From NCBI GenBank assembly GCA_022614695.1, contig JAKEIC010000200.1, positions 1 to 42,221 of the forward strand: a stretch of DNA of 42,221 bases. The letters run 5' to 3'. Positions 32,177-39,522 of the stretch are shown here, one piece after another. Each line of letters begins with the position of its first letter. Within the stretch, counting starts at the first letter, position 1. This stretch comes from Planctomycetales bacterium (lineage in GTDB: Bacteria; Planctomycetota; JAKEIC01). Both the position numbers and the translations under genes were made by a program. Under the pieces are notes generated by a model. That model was not told the origin of the DNA, made no database searches, and saw only the letters and a program-made list of their open reading frames with translations.

Positions 32177-33132
32177 GCGTCCTCAAGTCGTTCTCCGCCG
32201 AGGTGGCGGTGCTCGTCGAGCGCGTGGGCCCGGCCGTGCTGCACGTCCGCACCGCCGTGGACCCCGACGACCCGGAACGCGGAGGGAGGGGTTCGGGGGT
32301 CGCCACCGGTTCGGGGGTCCTCATCGCCCCGGACGGGTACGCGCTCACGAACAGCCATGTCGTCCGGGGCGCCGTCGGAGTCGAGGCGGCCCTCGCCGAC
32401 GGGCGCGTCGTGGTCGCCGACGTGGTCGGGGACGACCCGGCGACCGACCTGGCGCTCCTCCGGCTCTCGACCGAGGAGAAGACCCCCCACGTCGCCCTCG
32501 GCGACTCGAACGCCCTCCGGGTCGGCGACTTCGTGATCGCGGTGGGATCGCCGTTCGGCCTCACGCGGACCGTCACGAGCGGGATCGTCTCGGCGCTCGG
32601 CCGGACCCTCCGGAGCGAGACGGGCCGGATGATCGAGGGGGTGATCCAGACCGACGCGCCGCTCAACCCCGGGAACTCGGGCGGACCCCTCCTCGACGCC
32701 GAGGGGCGCGTGATCGGTGTGAACACGGCGATCTTCTTCCCCGCGCAGGGCCTCTGCTTCGCGGTGCCGTCCAATACGGCCTCGTTCGTGGTCGAGGAGC
32801 TGCTCCGCCACGGCCGCGTCCGCCGCGCCTGGCTCGGGATCGCGGCCGCCGAGGTGCTGCTCCCGGCGCTCCTCGCGCGCGCCGCGGGCCTCGCCGCGCC
32901 CCGCGGCGTGGCGGTGGAGCACGTCGAGCGCGGGAGCCCGGCGGCGGCCGCCGGCCTTCGACGCGGGGACGTGATCGTCGGTCTCGCCGGGAAGCCGGTC
33001 GCGACGATCACCGACCTCCACCGTCTCCTCGACCGGGATGCGATCGCCGCCGCCCTCGGGCTCGAGGTCCTCCGCGGCGGCCGGAAGGTCGCCCTGCCGA
33101 TCCGCCCCGCCGAGGCGCCGACCCTGGGGTAA
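32173..33132 (+). CDS. trypsin-like serine protease with PDZ domain (HtrA family)
   Basis: A 319-residue HtrA-type protein. The catalytic triad is His62 (TNSHVV), Asp92 (ATDLALL) and Ser169 (NPGNSGGPL). A PDZ domain (about 225-315) contains HVERGSPAAAAGLRRGDVIV. HtrA proteins degrade or refold damaged proteins. Most are exported, but this one begins MSVLKSFSAEVAVLVERVGP with no signal peptide or membrane anchor, so it may be cytoplasmic. The start ATG overlaps the TGA of the lipoprotein gene; the track ORF starts 100 codons early in the wrong region. About 200 bp without a gene follow. Confidence 0.9.
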   Translation: MSVLKSFSAEVAVLVERVGPAVLHVRTAVDPDDPERGGRGSGVATGSGVLIAPDGYALTNSHVVRGAVGVEAALADGRVVVADVVGDDPATDLALLRLSTEEKTPHVALGDSNALRVGDFVIAVGSPFGLTRTVTSGIVSALGRTLRSETGRMIEGVIQTDAPLNPGNSGGPLLDAEGRVIGVNTAIFFPAQGLCFAVPSNTASFVVEELLRHGRVRRAWLGIAAAEVLLPALLARAAGLAAPRGVAVEHVERGSPAAAAGLRRGDVIVGLAGKPVATITDLHRLLDRDAIAAALGLEVLRGGRKVALPIRPAEAPTLG

Positions 33133-33334
33133 TCCCTCCCTGCTTCGGAGGAGGCCGGCGCGTCGTGGCGCTCGGCGTGCTGCGGCCGGGCGATTCTCCC
33201 GGGCGCGGGACAATCGGCCGCCTCGCGGCCTCCGCGGCTCGGGCGGGATCGCCCGAAGCCGAGCGGCGCCGAGCTGTTGCGGAGGCGATGTCCCGGGAGA
33301 CGTCCCGGCACGGGCCCTGCTTGGTCCGGGGGTA
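33133..33334. other. intergenic region before the lipid-desaturase operon
   Basis: No gene seen. It includes an imperfect inverted repeat (GCTCGGGCG-ggat-CGCCCGAAGC) and a repeated GA(T/C)GTCCCGGgA/GACGTCCCGG pair about 45 bp before the CarF-type start, either of which could be a regulator site or the protease gene terminator. Confidence 0.3.
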
Positions 33335-34006
33335 ATGTCCAACGCCCGGCTGCACAGGACCGCCGACCTCTTGGCAGCCGGCGCCGCGGCGGGGCTTCTG
33401 GCAGCCTGCGGGGCCCGCACGATCACGGCCATCGCCCCCGGCGCCGGCGGATGGCTCCTCGCGCCGGCCGCCGCCCTGGGCGTCGCCGCCGCCGATCTTG
33501 CCTCGGGTCTCCTGCACTGGGCGTGCGACTCGTTCGGCTCCGAGCGGACGCCGGTCCTCGGCCGCACCCTGATCCGGCCGTTCCGGGAGCACCACCGCGA
33601 TCCAGAGGCGATCCTCCGTCAGGGCACCCTGAAGCTCTCGCGCAATTCCTGCCTGGCGGCCCTCCCCGTCCTCTCGGTCACCCTCGCGGCGCCAGGCCCC
33701 TCGCCCGGGGCGTCCGCGGCGCTCTTCATCCACGCGACGCTCCTCGTCTTCGTGGCCGCCTCGCTCGCGACCAACCTCTTCCACCGGTGGGCCCATGCCG
33801 CGCGCGTTCCTCCGGCGGTCGGCTGGCTCCAGTCCGTCGGGCTGATACTCTCCCGGGAGGCGCACCACCCTCACCACGCCGGGGGGCGGCGCGCCTACTG
33901 CGTGACGACCGGCTGGATGAACGGCTGGCTCGACCGGGCTCGCGTACTGCCCCGGGCGGCCGCCTGGCTGCGCGCGACCTGGAGGCGATCCCCCCATGCC
34001 CGATGA
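33335..34006 (+). CDS. carF: CarF/TMEM189-type plasmanyl lipid desaturase
   Basis: A 223-residue membrane protein of the CarF/TMEM189 (Kua) family. The His-rich motifs are in family order: ADLASGLLHWACDSFGSE, IRPFREHHRDPEAI, ATNLFHRWAHA and LILSREAHHPHHAGGRRAYC followed by TTGWMNGWLD. In myxobacteria and animals this di-iron enzyme forms the vinyl-ether bond of plasmalogens. Four hydrophobic segments fit the family. Start ATG at 33335; the longer track frame runs through the protease tail antisense region and is rejected. Its last 11 bp overlap the next gene, a second di-iron membrane enzyme, suggesting joint lipid modification. That plasmalogens are made here is inference. Confidence 0.85.
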   Translation: MSNARLHRTADLLAAGAAAGLLAACGARTITAIAPGAGGWLLAPAAALGVAAADLASGLLHWACDSFGSERTPVLGRTLIRPFREHHRDPEAILRQGTLKLSRNSCLAALPVLSVTLAAPGPSPGASAALFIHATLLVFVAASLATNLFHRWAHAARVPPAVGWLQSVGLILSREAHHPHHAGGRRAYCVTTGWMNGWLDRARVLPRAAAWLRATWRRSPHAR

Positions 34007-35120
34007 GCCGCCGATGCCCTCCGCACGGGAGTTCCGGTTCGGGGAGGGCCGGATCAGCGCGGTCCTCGGGCTCTTCCTCGGCAGCCTCGGGTTCGGCGGC
34101 GTGCTCTGCCTTCTCTTCCCCTCGCTCCTCTCGACGCCCGACATGCGGGTCCACTACCCGATGGGGCTGCTCCGAGGGCTCATCCTGGCGACCCTCGCGG
34201 GAGGCTTCGGGTTCGGCGTCCTGAGCCTCCTCCTCCGCCGGGGGCCGACGGTCGGGCTCGCGGGGATGGCCCTCTCCATCGCCGGAACGCTGCTTGGAGG
34301 CGCCGGCGCCCGACCGGCGGCGCCCTCCGGCGAAGCCCCGGTCTATCTCGGTCTCGACTGGTTCCTCCTCTCGCTCTTCCTGCTCGCTCTCGTCTTCGTC
34401 CCTCTCGAGCGGATCTTCGGGCGCCTCCGGGACCAGAGGATCTTCCGCGAGGGATGGACGACCGACCTCGCGCACTTCGCCGCGAGCCATCTGCTCGTGC
34501 AGGTCTCGGTGCTCCTCACGATGCTTCCCGCCGCCGTCTTCTTCGGGTGGATCGTCCTCCCCGGGGTCCAGGCCGCCGTCTCATCGCAGCCGGTCGCCCT
34601 CCAGTTCGTCGAGGTGGTCGTCCTTGCCGACCTCACGGGCTACCTCGTGCACCGGCTCTTCCACGCCGTTCCCTTCCTCTGGCGCATCCACCAGGTCCAT
34701 CACTCGAGCCGGGTGCTCGACAGGCTGGCCGCGTCGCGCCTCCACCTCTTCGACATCCTCGTGATGCGGGCGGCGGTGTTCGTGCCGCTCTACGTCCTCG
34801 GCTTCTCGAGCGGCGCGATCTACGGGTACCTCGTCCTGGTCTCCTTCCACGCGATCCTGATCCACGCGAACCTCCGCTTCGACTCCGGTTGGCTCTCCCG
34901 GCTCGTCGCGACCCCCCGGTTCCACCACTGGCACCACAGCTCGCAGCGCGTGGCATGGGACAAGAACTTCGCGATCCACTTCCCGTGGATAGACCGGCTT
35001 TTCGGGACGCTCCACCTCCCCCCGGGCGAGTGGCCGTCGGCGTACGGGATCCAGGGGGACCCCGTGCCCGAGGGCTACGGCCCTCAACTCGGGTACCCGT
35101 TCCGGTCCGTCGCGAGGTAG
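33996..35120 (+). CDS. fatty acid hydroxylase / sterol desaturase superfamily membrane enzyme
   Basis: A 374-residue integral membrane protein. The C-terminal half (about 190-340) has the three His clusters of the FA-hydroxylase superfamily: HRLFHAVPFLWRIHQVHH and later FHHWHHSSQ, which bind a di-iron centre. The N-terminal 150 residues add three or four membrane segments not typical of minimal members. Superfamily members hydroxylate or desaturate fatty acids, sterols or alkylglycerols; alkylglycerol mono-oxygenase, which cleaves ether lipids, belongs to it. Overlap with the CarF-type gene by 11 bp suggests a shared ether-lipid role, which is inference. Confidence 0.85.
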   Translation: MPDEPPMPSAREFRFGEGRISAVLGLFLGSLGFGGVLCLLFPSLLSTPDMRVHYPMGLLRGLILATLAGGFGFGVLSLLLRRGPTVGLAGMALSIAGTLLGGAGARPAAPSGEAPVYLGLDWFLLSLFLLALVFVPLERIFGRLRDQRIFREGWTTDLAHFAASHLLVQVSVLLTMLPAAVFFGWIVLPGVQAAVSSQPVALQFVEVVVLADLTGYLVHRLFHAVPFLWRIHQVHHSSRVLDRLAASRLHLFDILVMRAAVFVPLYVLGFSSGAIYGYLVLVSFHAILIHANLRFDSGWLSRLVATPRFHHWHHSSQRVAWDKNFAIHFPWIDRLFGTLHLPPGEWPSAYGIQGDPVPEGYGPQLGYPFRSVAR

Positions 35121-35141
35121 CGTTTGCAGGGGGCGGGCCCG

Positions 35142-35160
35142 GCGGGGAAACTCCCCGCCA
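35142..35160 (+). other. GC stem-loop directly before the methyltransferase-glycosyltransferase start
   Basis: GGCGGGG-aaact-CCCCGCC, a perfect 7-bp GC stem ending one base before the ATG at 35161. It may be a terminator-like structure for the lipid genes or may restrict initiation of the next gene. There is no U-tract. Confidence 0.35.
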
Positions 35161-37038
35161 ATGTCCCGCCTCACGCGGCTCTTCCGGCGAGGCGTCGAGG
35201 GCGTCGCCGGTTGGCCCGGGAGCGACGCCGTGCGTCCGGCGATCCTGGCGGCCGTCGGCGCGATGAAGCTCCTCTCGGGGAGTCCGCGCCGGGCGCTCGG
35301 CTACTTGCGGCTCGCCGGGCTCGCCCCGCGGCTCTCCGAGGAGGCCGCGAGGCGCCACTTCGACGATCCGCGGTACTTCGACGGGCTGCGCGACGAGGCC
35401 TACCCCGAGTACCTACGCTCCGCGGTCCGGCTCGTCTCGTACGCGCCGGTCGCCCTCGACGCGCCGATCCTCGACGTGGGGTGCGGGACGGGGGACCTGG
35501 TGCGTGCCCTCCGCGAGGCGGGCTACTCGAACGTCGCGGGTGTCGAGACGTCGTCGGCAGCCGTCGCGCGCGCGGTCGCTCCGGGGATCCGGAGGATCGG
35601 GGACCTCGCGGAGCTCGCCGAGCCGGTCGAGGTGCTGATCCTCCTCTCGGTCCTCGAGCACCTCCCGCGCGAGGCGCTCCCGGGGTTCCTCGCGCAGGTC
35701 GCGCGGCTCGCGCGGGGCTTCGTCGTCGCCTGCACGCCGACGTATCCCGAGAACCTCTTCGACTTCTTCGGGGACGACCCGACGCACCGGACTCTCGAGC
35801 GCCGCTCGGAGTGGGACGCGCGGTTCGCGGGGATCGGGTTCGAGCCGTGGGGGCTCCCGTTCGAGAGGCTCGAGGGAATCCAGCCGTTCTTGTTTCGGCG
35901 TCGCAGGGCGGCGCCGAAGCAAAGTGGGATACCGACGCTCGCGCCTCGGGCGTCCGCATCAAGAGGCGTGCGGGTCCACGCCGACCTCTCGGCCCGGAGC
36001 GCCTTCACCACCGTGCTCGTGGAGCTGGCCCGCGCCCTCCGGAGCCGCGGGGTCCCGGTGGGGCTCCCGGCGAGTAATGGGGCAGGCCCCGCGTGGGAAG
36101 GGGAGCCTCTCCCCCCCGGCCCGGTCCCCGCCCCGGGGGCCGCGCGACTCTCCTGGTGCCACTACGATCGCCAGTTCCGGCTCCGCGACGAGGGGCCGGC
36201 CCGCGACCTCCGGCTCTATGCCGTGAACTACCGCCTCCCGTCGGATCCCGCGGCGCAGGACGCCTGGACCCGCGAGGCGGTCCGCGCCGGCTACAGGCTG
36301 CTCGCGATCAGCCGCTTCTGCCGGGACTCGATCGTGGCCGCCGGGGCCGATCCAGCGCGCGTCGTCCACTTCCCGCTGGGCCACACGCCCGGGTTCGAGG
36401 AGCCGGTCGAGCCCGCCGCCCTCCCGACGCGCGCCCCCGTCCGGTTCCTCGCGGTCACGAACTTCCGCGACGCGCACCGCTACGGGCTGGACGTGCTCCT
36501 CGACGCGTACCGGGCGTCGTTCCGGGGGCGCCGCGACGTCTGCCTCGTCGTGAAGGACTACGGCCGCTCGCGCCGGCGGGCCGAGGAGGTGGTGGGCCCC
36601 CTCGACGACCCGCCCATCCTCTACCTCGCCAACCACGTCCCGCCCCGCGACCTCGCGGCGCTCTACCGCGCGTGCACGGCGCTCGTCGCGCCCGCGCGGG
36701 GCGAGGGCTTCGGGATCAAGGTCCTCGACGCGATGGTCGCGGGCCTCCCGGTGCTCGTCCCGCTCTATGGGGGCGTGACCGACTACGCGACGCCCGAGAC
36801 CGTCCTCCCGCTCCCCTTCCGCGAGGTCCCCGTCGCGGGAGGCCTCGACCACGCCCACCTCCCGCTCGGGCCGGGCTCCGTCTGGGCCGAGCCCGACCGG
36901 GACGGGCTCGTCGGGGCGCTGAGGCGAGTGGCGGCGGACCCCCAGGCCCTCGCCGCACTCGCCGCCAGCGCCCGGGAGGCGGCCCGCCGGTTCACATGGG
37001 GCGCCGCGGCGGAGCGGCTGGAAGGGCTACTCGCTTGA
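35161..37038 (+). CDS. class I methyltransferase fused to a GT4-type glycosyltransferase
   Basis: A 625-residue two-domain protein. The N-terminal part (about 65-255) is an SAM methyltransferase with motif I ILDVGCGTGDLVRALREAG (103-121) and ILLSVLEHLPREAL. After a basic linker (about 250-275) a GT-B glycosyltransferase starts with LSARSAFTTVLVELARALRS and has the GT4 donor-site signature APARGEGFGIKVLDAMVAGL. Such fusions usually modify polysaccharides or glycolipids, for example O-antigen caps. Acceptor and sugar cannot be told. No ribosome site is obvious before the ATG, which follows a stem-loop. Its TGA overlaps the TTG of the next gene. Confidence 0.85.
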   Translation: MSRLTRLFRRGVEGVAGWPGSDAVRPAILAAVGAMKLLSGSPRRALGYLRLAGLAPRLSEEAARRHFDDPRYFDGLRDEAYPEYLRSAVRLVSYAPVALDAPILDVGCGTGDLVRALREAGYSNVAGVETSSAAVARAVAPGIRRIGDLAELAEPVEVLILLSVLEHLPREALPGFLAQVARLARGFVVACTPTYPENLFDFFGDDPTHRTLERRSEWDARFAGIGFEPWGLPFERLEGIQPFLFRRRRAAPKQSGIPTLAPRASASRGVRVHADLSARSAFTTVLVELARALRSRGVPVGLPASNGAGPAWEGEPLPPGPVPAPGAARLSWCHYDRQFRLRDEGPARDLRLYAVNYRLPSDPAAQDAWTREAVRAGYRLLAISRFCRDSIVAAGADPARVVHFPLGHTPGFEEPVEPAALPTRAPVRFLAVTNFRDAHRYGLDVLLDAYRASFRGRRDVCLVVKDYGRSRRRAEEVVGPLDDPPILYLANHVPPRDLAALYRACTALVAPARGEGFGIKVLDAMVAGLPVLVPLYGGVTDYATPETVLPLPFREVPVAGGLDHAHLPLGPGSVWAEPDRDGLVGALRRVAADPQALAALAASAREAARRFTWGAAAERLEGLLA

Positions 37039-37478
37039 GCGGAAACCTGATCACCTTCGGACTCGCCTATGCGGGCTACCTCCTCCTCTGCGGGGACGTC
37101 CTCCTGCGGACCCGCCGCACGCCGCGGCGCGCCCTCACGGTCCTGATGTTCGCCGTCGTCGCGACTCACGTCCTCCTCGTGTGGGCGCTCCGCTTCGGGT
37201 GGTCGCTCGACTCGGCGCTCGCGAAGGGACCGGCCGGATTCGTCGTGTTCCACGGGGCTCTCGCGATGCTCGCGGGGGCGGCGGCGCTCCGAGAGCCCTG
37301 GTCGGGGCGGCTCGTCCTCGCCGCGTTCCCGGTCGTGACCGCGGGCGCCCTCGGGGCCGCGTTCAAGTACGACTTCGTCTCGGCGCTGCGCGTCCCGCTC
37401 CTCGCGGCGCTGGGGCTGACCGTGGCCCTCGGGATCGGGGCGCTACGGGCCCGGGGGCGCCGGGCCGTCACGGGGTAG
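37035..37478 (+). CDS. small four-helix membrane protein, unidentified
   Basis: A 147-residue hydrophobic protein starting at TTG overlapping the previous stop (TTGA), with GGAAGGG about 8 nt upstream. It begins LSGNLITFGLAYAGYLLLCG and has four membrane segments, with a conserved-looking KYDFVSALRVPL near the third. I recognise no family. Its coupling to the methyltransferase-glycosyltransferase fusion suggests a role in the same pathway, which is only inference from position. Confidence 0.7.
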   Translation: MSGNLITFGLAYAGYLLLCGDVLLRTRRTPRRALTVLMFAVVATHVLLVWALRFGWSLDSALAKGPAGFVVFHGALAMLAGAAALREPWSGRLVLAAFPVVTAGALGAAFKYDFVSALRVPLLAALGLTVALGIGALRARGRRAVTG

Positions 37479-37486
37479 GAGGACGC

Positions 37487-38404
37487 GTGGCGACACTCCC
37501 GAAGCGCACGCTCGGCCGCACGGGCCTCGAGGTCACGCTCCTCGGCTACGGCACGATGGAGCTGCGCGGCCCGCCCCGCGGGCGGGACGTGAGCCCCGAG
37601 CAGACGGGCCGGATCCTGAACGCGGTCCTCGATGCCGGGATCAACTTCGTGGACACCTCCATTGATTACGGCCAGAGCGAGGAGTGCATCGGCCGGTTCC
37701 TCTCGCATCGCCGCTCGGAGTACTTCCTCGCGAGCAAGTGCGGGTGCGCCGTCGGCGAGTCCTCGCAACCGCTCGGCGCGCTCCCCCACGTCTACACGCG
37801 CGAGAACATCGTCGCCGGGGTCGAGCAGAGCCTCCGGCGGATGCGGACGGACCGCCTCGACCTGGTCCAGGTCCACGGGAGCCCGACGCGGCGTATCCTC
37901 GAGGAGAACGGCGCAGTCGAGACGCTCCTCGATCTCAAGCGGCGCGGGAAGGTCCGGTTCATCGGGATGTCGTCCACCCTCCCGGACCTCCGGGACCACG
38001 TGGCGATGGGGGTCTTCGACACATTCCAGGTGCCGTACTCGGCTCTCGACCGCTCGCACGAGGAGGCGATCCGGGAGGCCTCGACGGCCGGCGCGGGGAT
38101 CATCGTCCGGGGCGGGGCGGCGAGGGGCGCCCCCGTCCTGGAGTCCCCGTCGGGACGCCACGGGGAGGCGTGGCAGCGGGCGAGGCTCGACGAGATCCTC
38201 CCGCTCTGGATGAGCCGTATGGAGTTCATCGTCCGGTTCACGATCTCGCACCCCGACCTCGACACGGCGATCGTCGGGACGATCTCACCCGATCACCTCC
38301 AGCAGAACCTCGAGGCGATCGCCCGCGGAGCCCTCCCGGCCGACCTCCACGCGGAGGCCTGCCGCCGGCTCAGGGAGGCCGGTTCGGCCCCCGCGCCTGG
38401 GTAG
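37487..38404 (+). CDS. aldo/keto reductase
   Basis: A 305-residue NADPH-dependent aldo/keto reductase. The start KRTLGRTGLEVTLLGYGTME is typical, and the catalytic tetrad is Asp56 and Tyr61 (FVDTSIDYGQSE), Lys84 (LASKCG) and His130 (LDLVQVHGS). The cofactor end is TAIVGTISPDHLQQNL. It reduces aldehydes or ketones; the substrate is unknown. The start GTG has a perfect AGGAGG 4 nt upstream that overlaps the TAG of the preceding gene (TAGGAGG), so it is likely in one operon with it. It ends 20 bp from the convergent amidase gene. Confidence 0.93.
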   Translation: MATLPKRTLGRTGLEVTLLGYGTMELRGPPRGRDVSPEQTGRILNAVLDAGINFVDTSIDYGQSEECIGRFLSHRRSEYFLASKCGCAVGESSQPLGALPHVYTRENIVAGVEQSLRRMRTDRLDLVQVHGSPTRRILEENGAVETLLDLKRRGKVRFIGMSSTLPDLRDHVAMGVFDTFQVPYSALDRSHEEAIREASTAGAGIIVRGGAARGAPVLESPSGRHGEAWQRARLDEILPLWMSRMEFIVRFTISHPDLDTAIVGTISPDHLQQNLEAIARGALPADLHAEACRRLREAGSAPAPG

Positions 38405-38424
38405 GCGCCGTTGCGGTCGGCGTC

Positions 38425-39522
38425 TCAGCGCCCCGACTCTCCCGGGCCGGGGACCTCCTCCACCCGGAACCGGAGCGGCCGCGTGACGACGTGGTTCCCG
38501 AAGATGTTCTCGGCGCGGACCTCGAGGGCGTGGTCTCCCGCGGGGAGGTCGGCCCCGGGCGTCGCGGTCACGTCGCCGGTCTTCGGGTCGTAGGCGAACG
38601 GGACGGGCGCGCCGTCGAGTCGAGCGGTGACCGAGGAGGGAACGATCCGCACGATCTCGCCCCCCCAGCCGCCGCGGTGGCCGACGCCGTCCTCGATCCG
38701 GGCCCGGAGCTCCGGCCGGGGCCCGGCCGGCTCGCCCGCCTTCGGGGAGACGAGCCGCACGCGCGGGAGGCCCCCCGCCGCGTAGCGGGCGAGCGCGAGG
38801 AAGTAGCCCCACGCCTCGCGGCGGTTGTAGGCCGGGTCCCGGAGCCGCCTCTCCTCCCCGGGGTTCGTGTGGTAGGAGGCTTCGCCGAGGCAGCCGGGGA
38901 TCTCGAGCCGTCGGAGGACCGCGAAGCCGGTCTTGTACATGAGCGTGTCGGTGAGGAGCGGGCACACGATCCAGCGCGGGGTCCCGAGCGCCTCGCCCAC
39001 GCCGAACTGGACGTGGCGCGCGAGATCGAGCGAGGCGGGCGAGTGGTCGGGGTCGCCGTGGTACCACGTCGTCGTCCCGTTCACCTCGGGCTTCTCCGAG
39101 GCGTTGTGGTGGAGCGAGAGGAAGACGTCCGCCCCGCAGGCGTTCGCGATCTCGGACCGGCGCGCGAGCGACACGTCCTCGTCCCCCTCGCGTGTGAGGG
39201 TGACCTTCGCGCCGGCCCCCGCGAGGAGGTCCCGGAGCGCGCGGGCGACGCGGAGGTTCGCGTCGGCCTCGCGGAGCCCGGTGGGCCCCCGCTTGTAGTT
39301 CGGGATGTGGGCGTCGCCCCCGTGCCCCGGGTCGAGGCAGACGTGCAGCTCGGCGAGGAACCGGGCATACGCGGGGAGCGGCGGGTCCGCGGGAGGGTCC
39401 TCGGGTCCGCGGGACGGCGGGACGGCAGCGCCCGGGGACGTCCCCGCCGGCGCGGGCCCGAGGAAGAGCTGGCACCCCGCGGCGATCGGCACGAGCGCGG
39501 CGAGGAGACGAGCCGCGCTCAC
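38425..39522 (-). CDS. N-acetylmuramoyl-L-alanine amidase (Amidase_3) lipoprotein
   Basis: A 365-residue lipoprotein (lipobox PIAAGC, Cys17). The Amidase_3 domain (about 58-235) cuts the bond between MurNAc and the peptide stem of peptidoglycan; zinc ligands are His66 in CLDPGHGG, Glu84 in LREADANLRV and a His in SLHHNA (137-138), and the catalytic Glu is in CLGEASYHTN. The C-terminal 110 residues form an Ig-like or CHU-like domain (VSPKAGEPAGPRPELRARIED). The GTG start overlaps the TGA of the kinase gene (GTGA); the track ORF that runs to 41259 is a shadow of that kinase. An amidase in a kinase operon suggests regulated wall remodelling. Confidence 0.92.
   Translation of the reverse strand: MSAARLLAALVPIAAGCQLFLGPAPAGTSPGAAVPPSRGPEDPPADPPLPAYARFLAELHVCLDPGHGGDAHIPNYKRGPTGLREADANLRVARALRDLLAGAGAKVTLTREGDEDVSLARRSEIANACGADVFLSLHHNASEKPEVNGTTTWYHGDPDHSPASLDLARHVQFGVGEALGTPRWIVCPLLTDTLMYKTGFAVLRRLEIPGCLGEASYHTNPGEERRLRDPAYNRREAWGYFLALARYAAGGLPRVRLVSPKAGEPAGPRPELRARIEDGVGHRGGWGGEIVRIVPSSVTARLDGAPVPFAYDPKTGDVTATPGADLPAGDHALEVRAENIFGNHVVTRPLRFRVEEVPGPGESGR

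Noticed and set aside
29878-33567. A 1229-codon minus-strand frame
   Set aside because: Antisense to the ABC-F, lipoprotein and HtrA genes, all supported by catalytic motifs; no domain in the antisense product.
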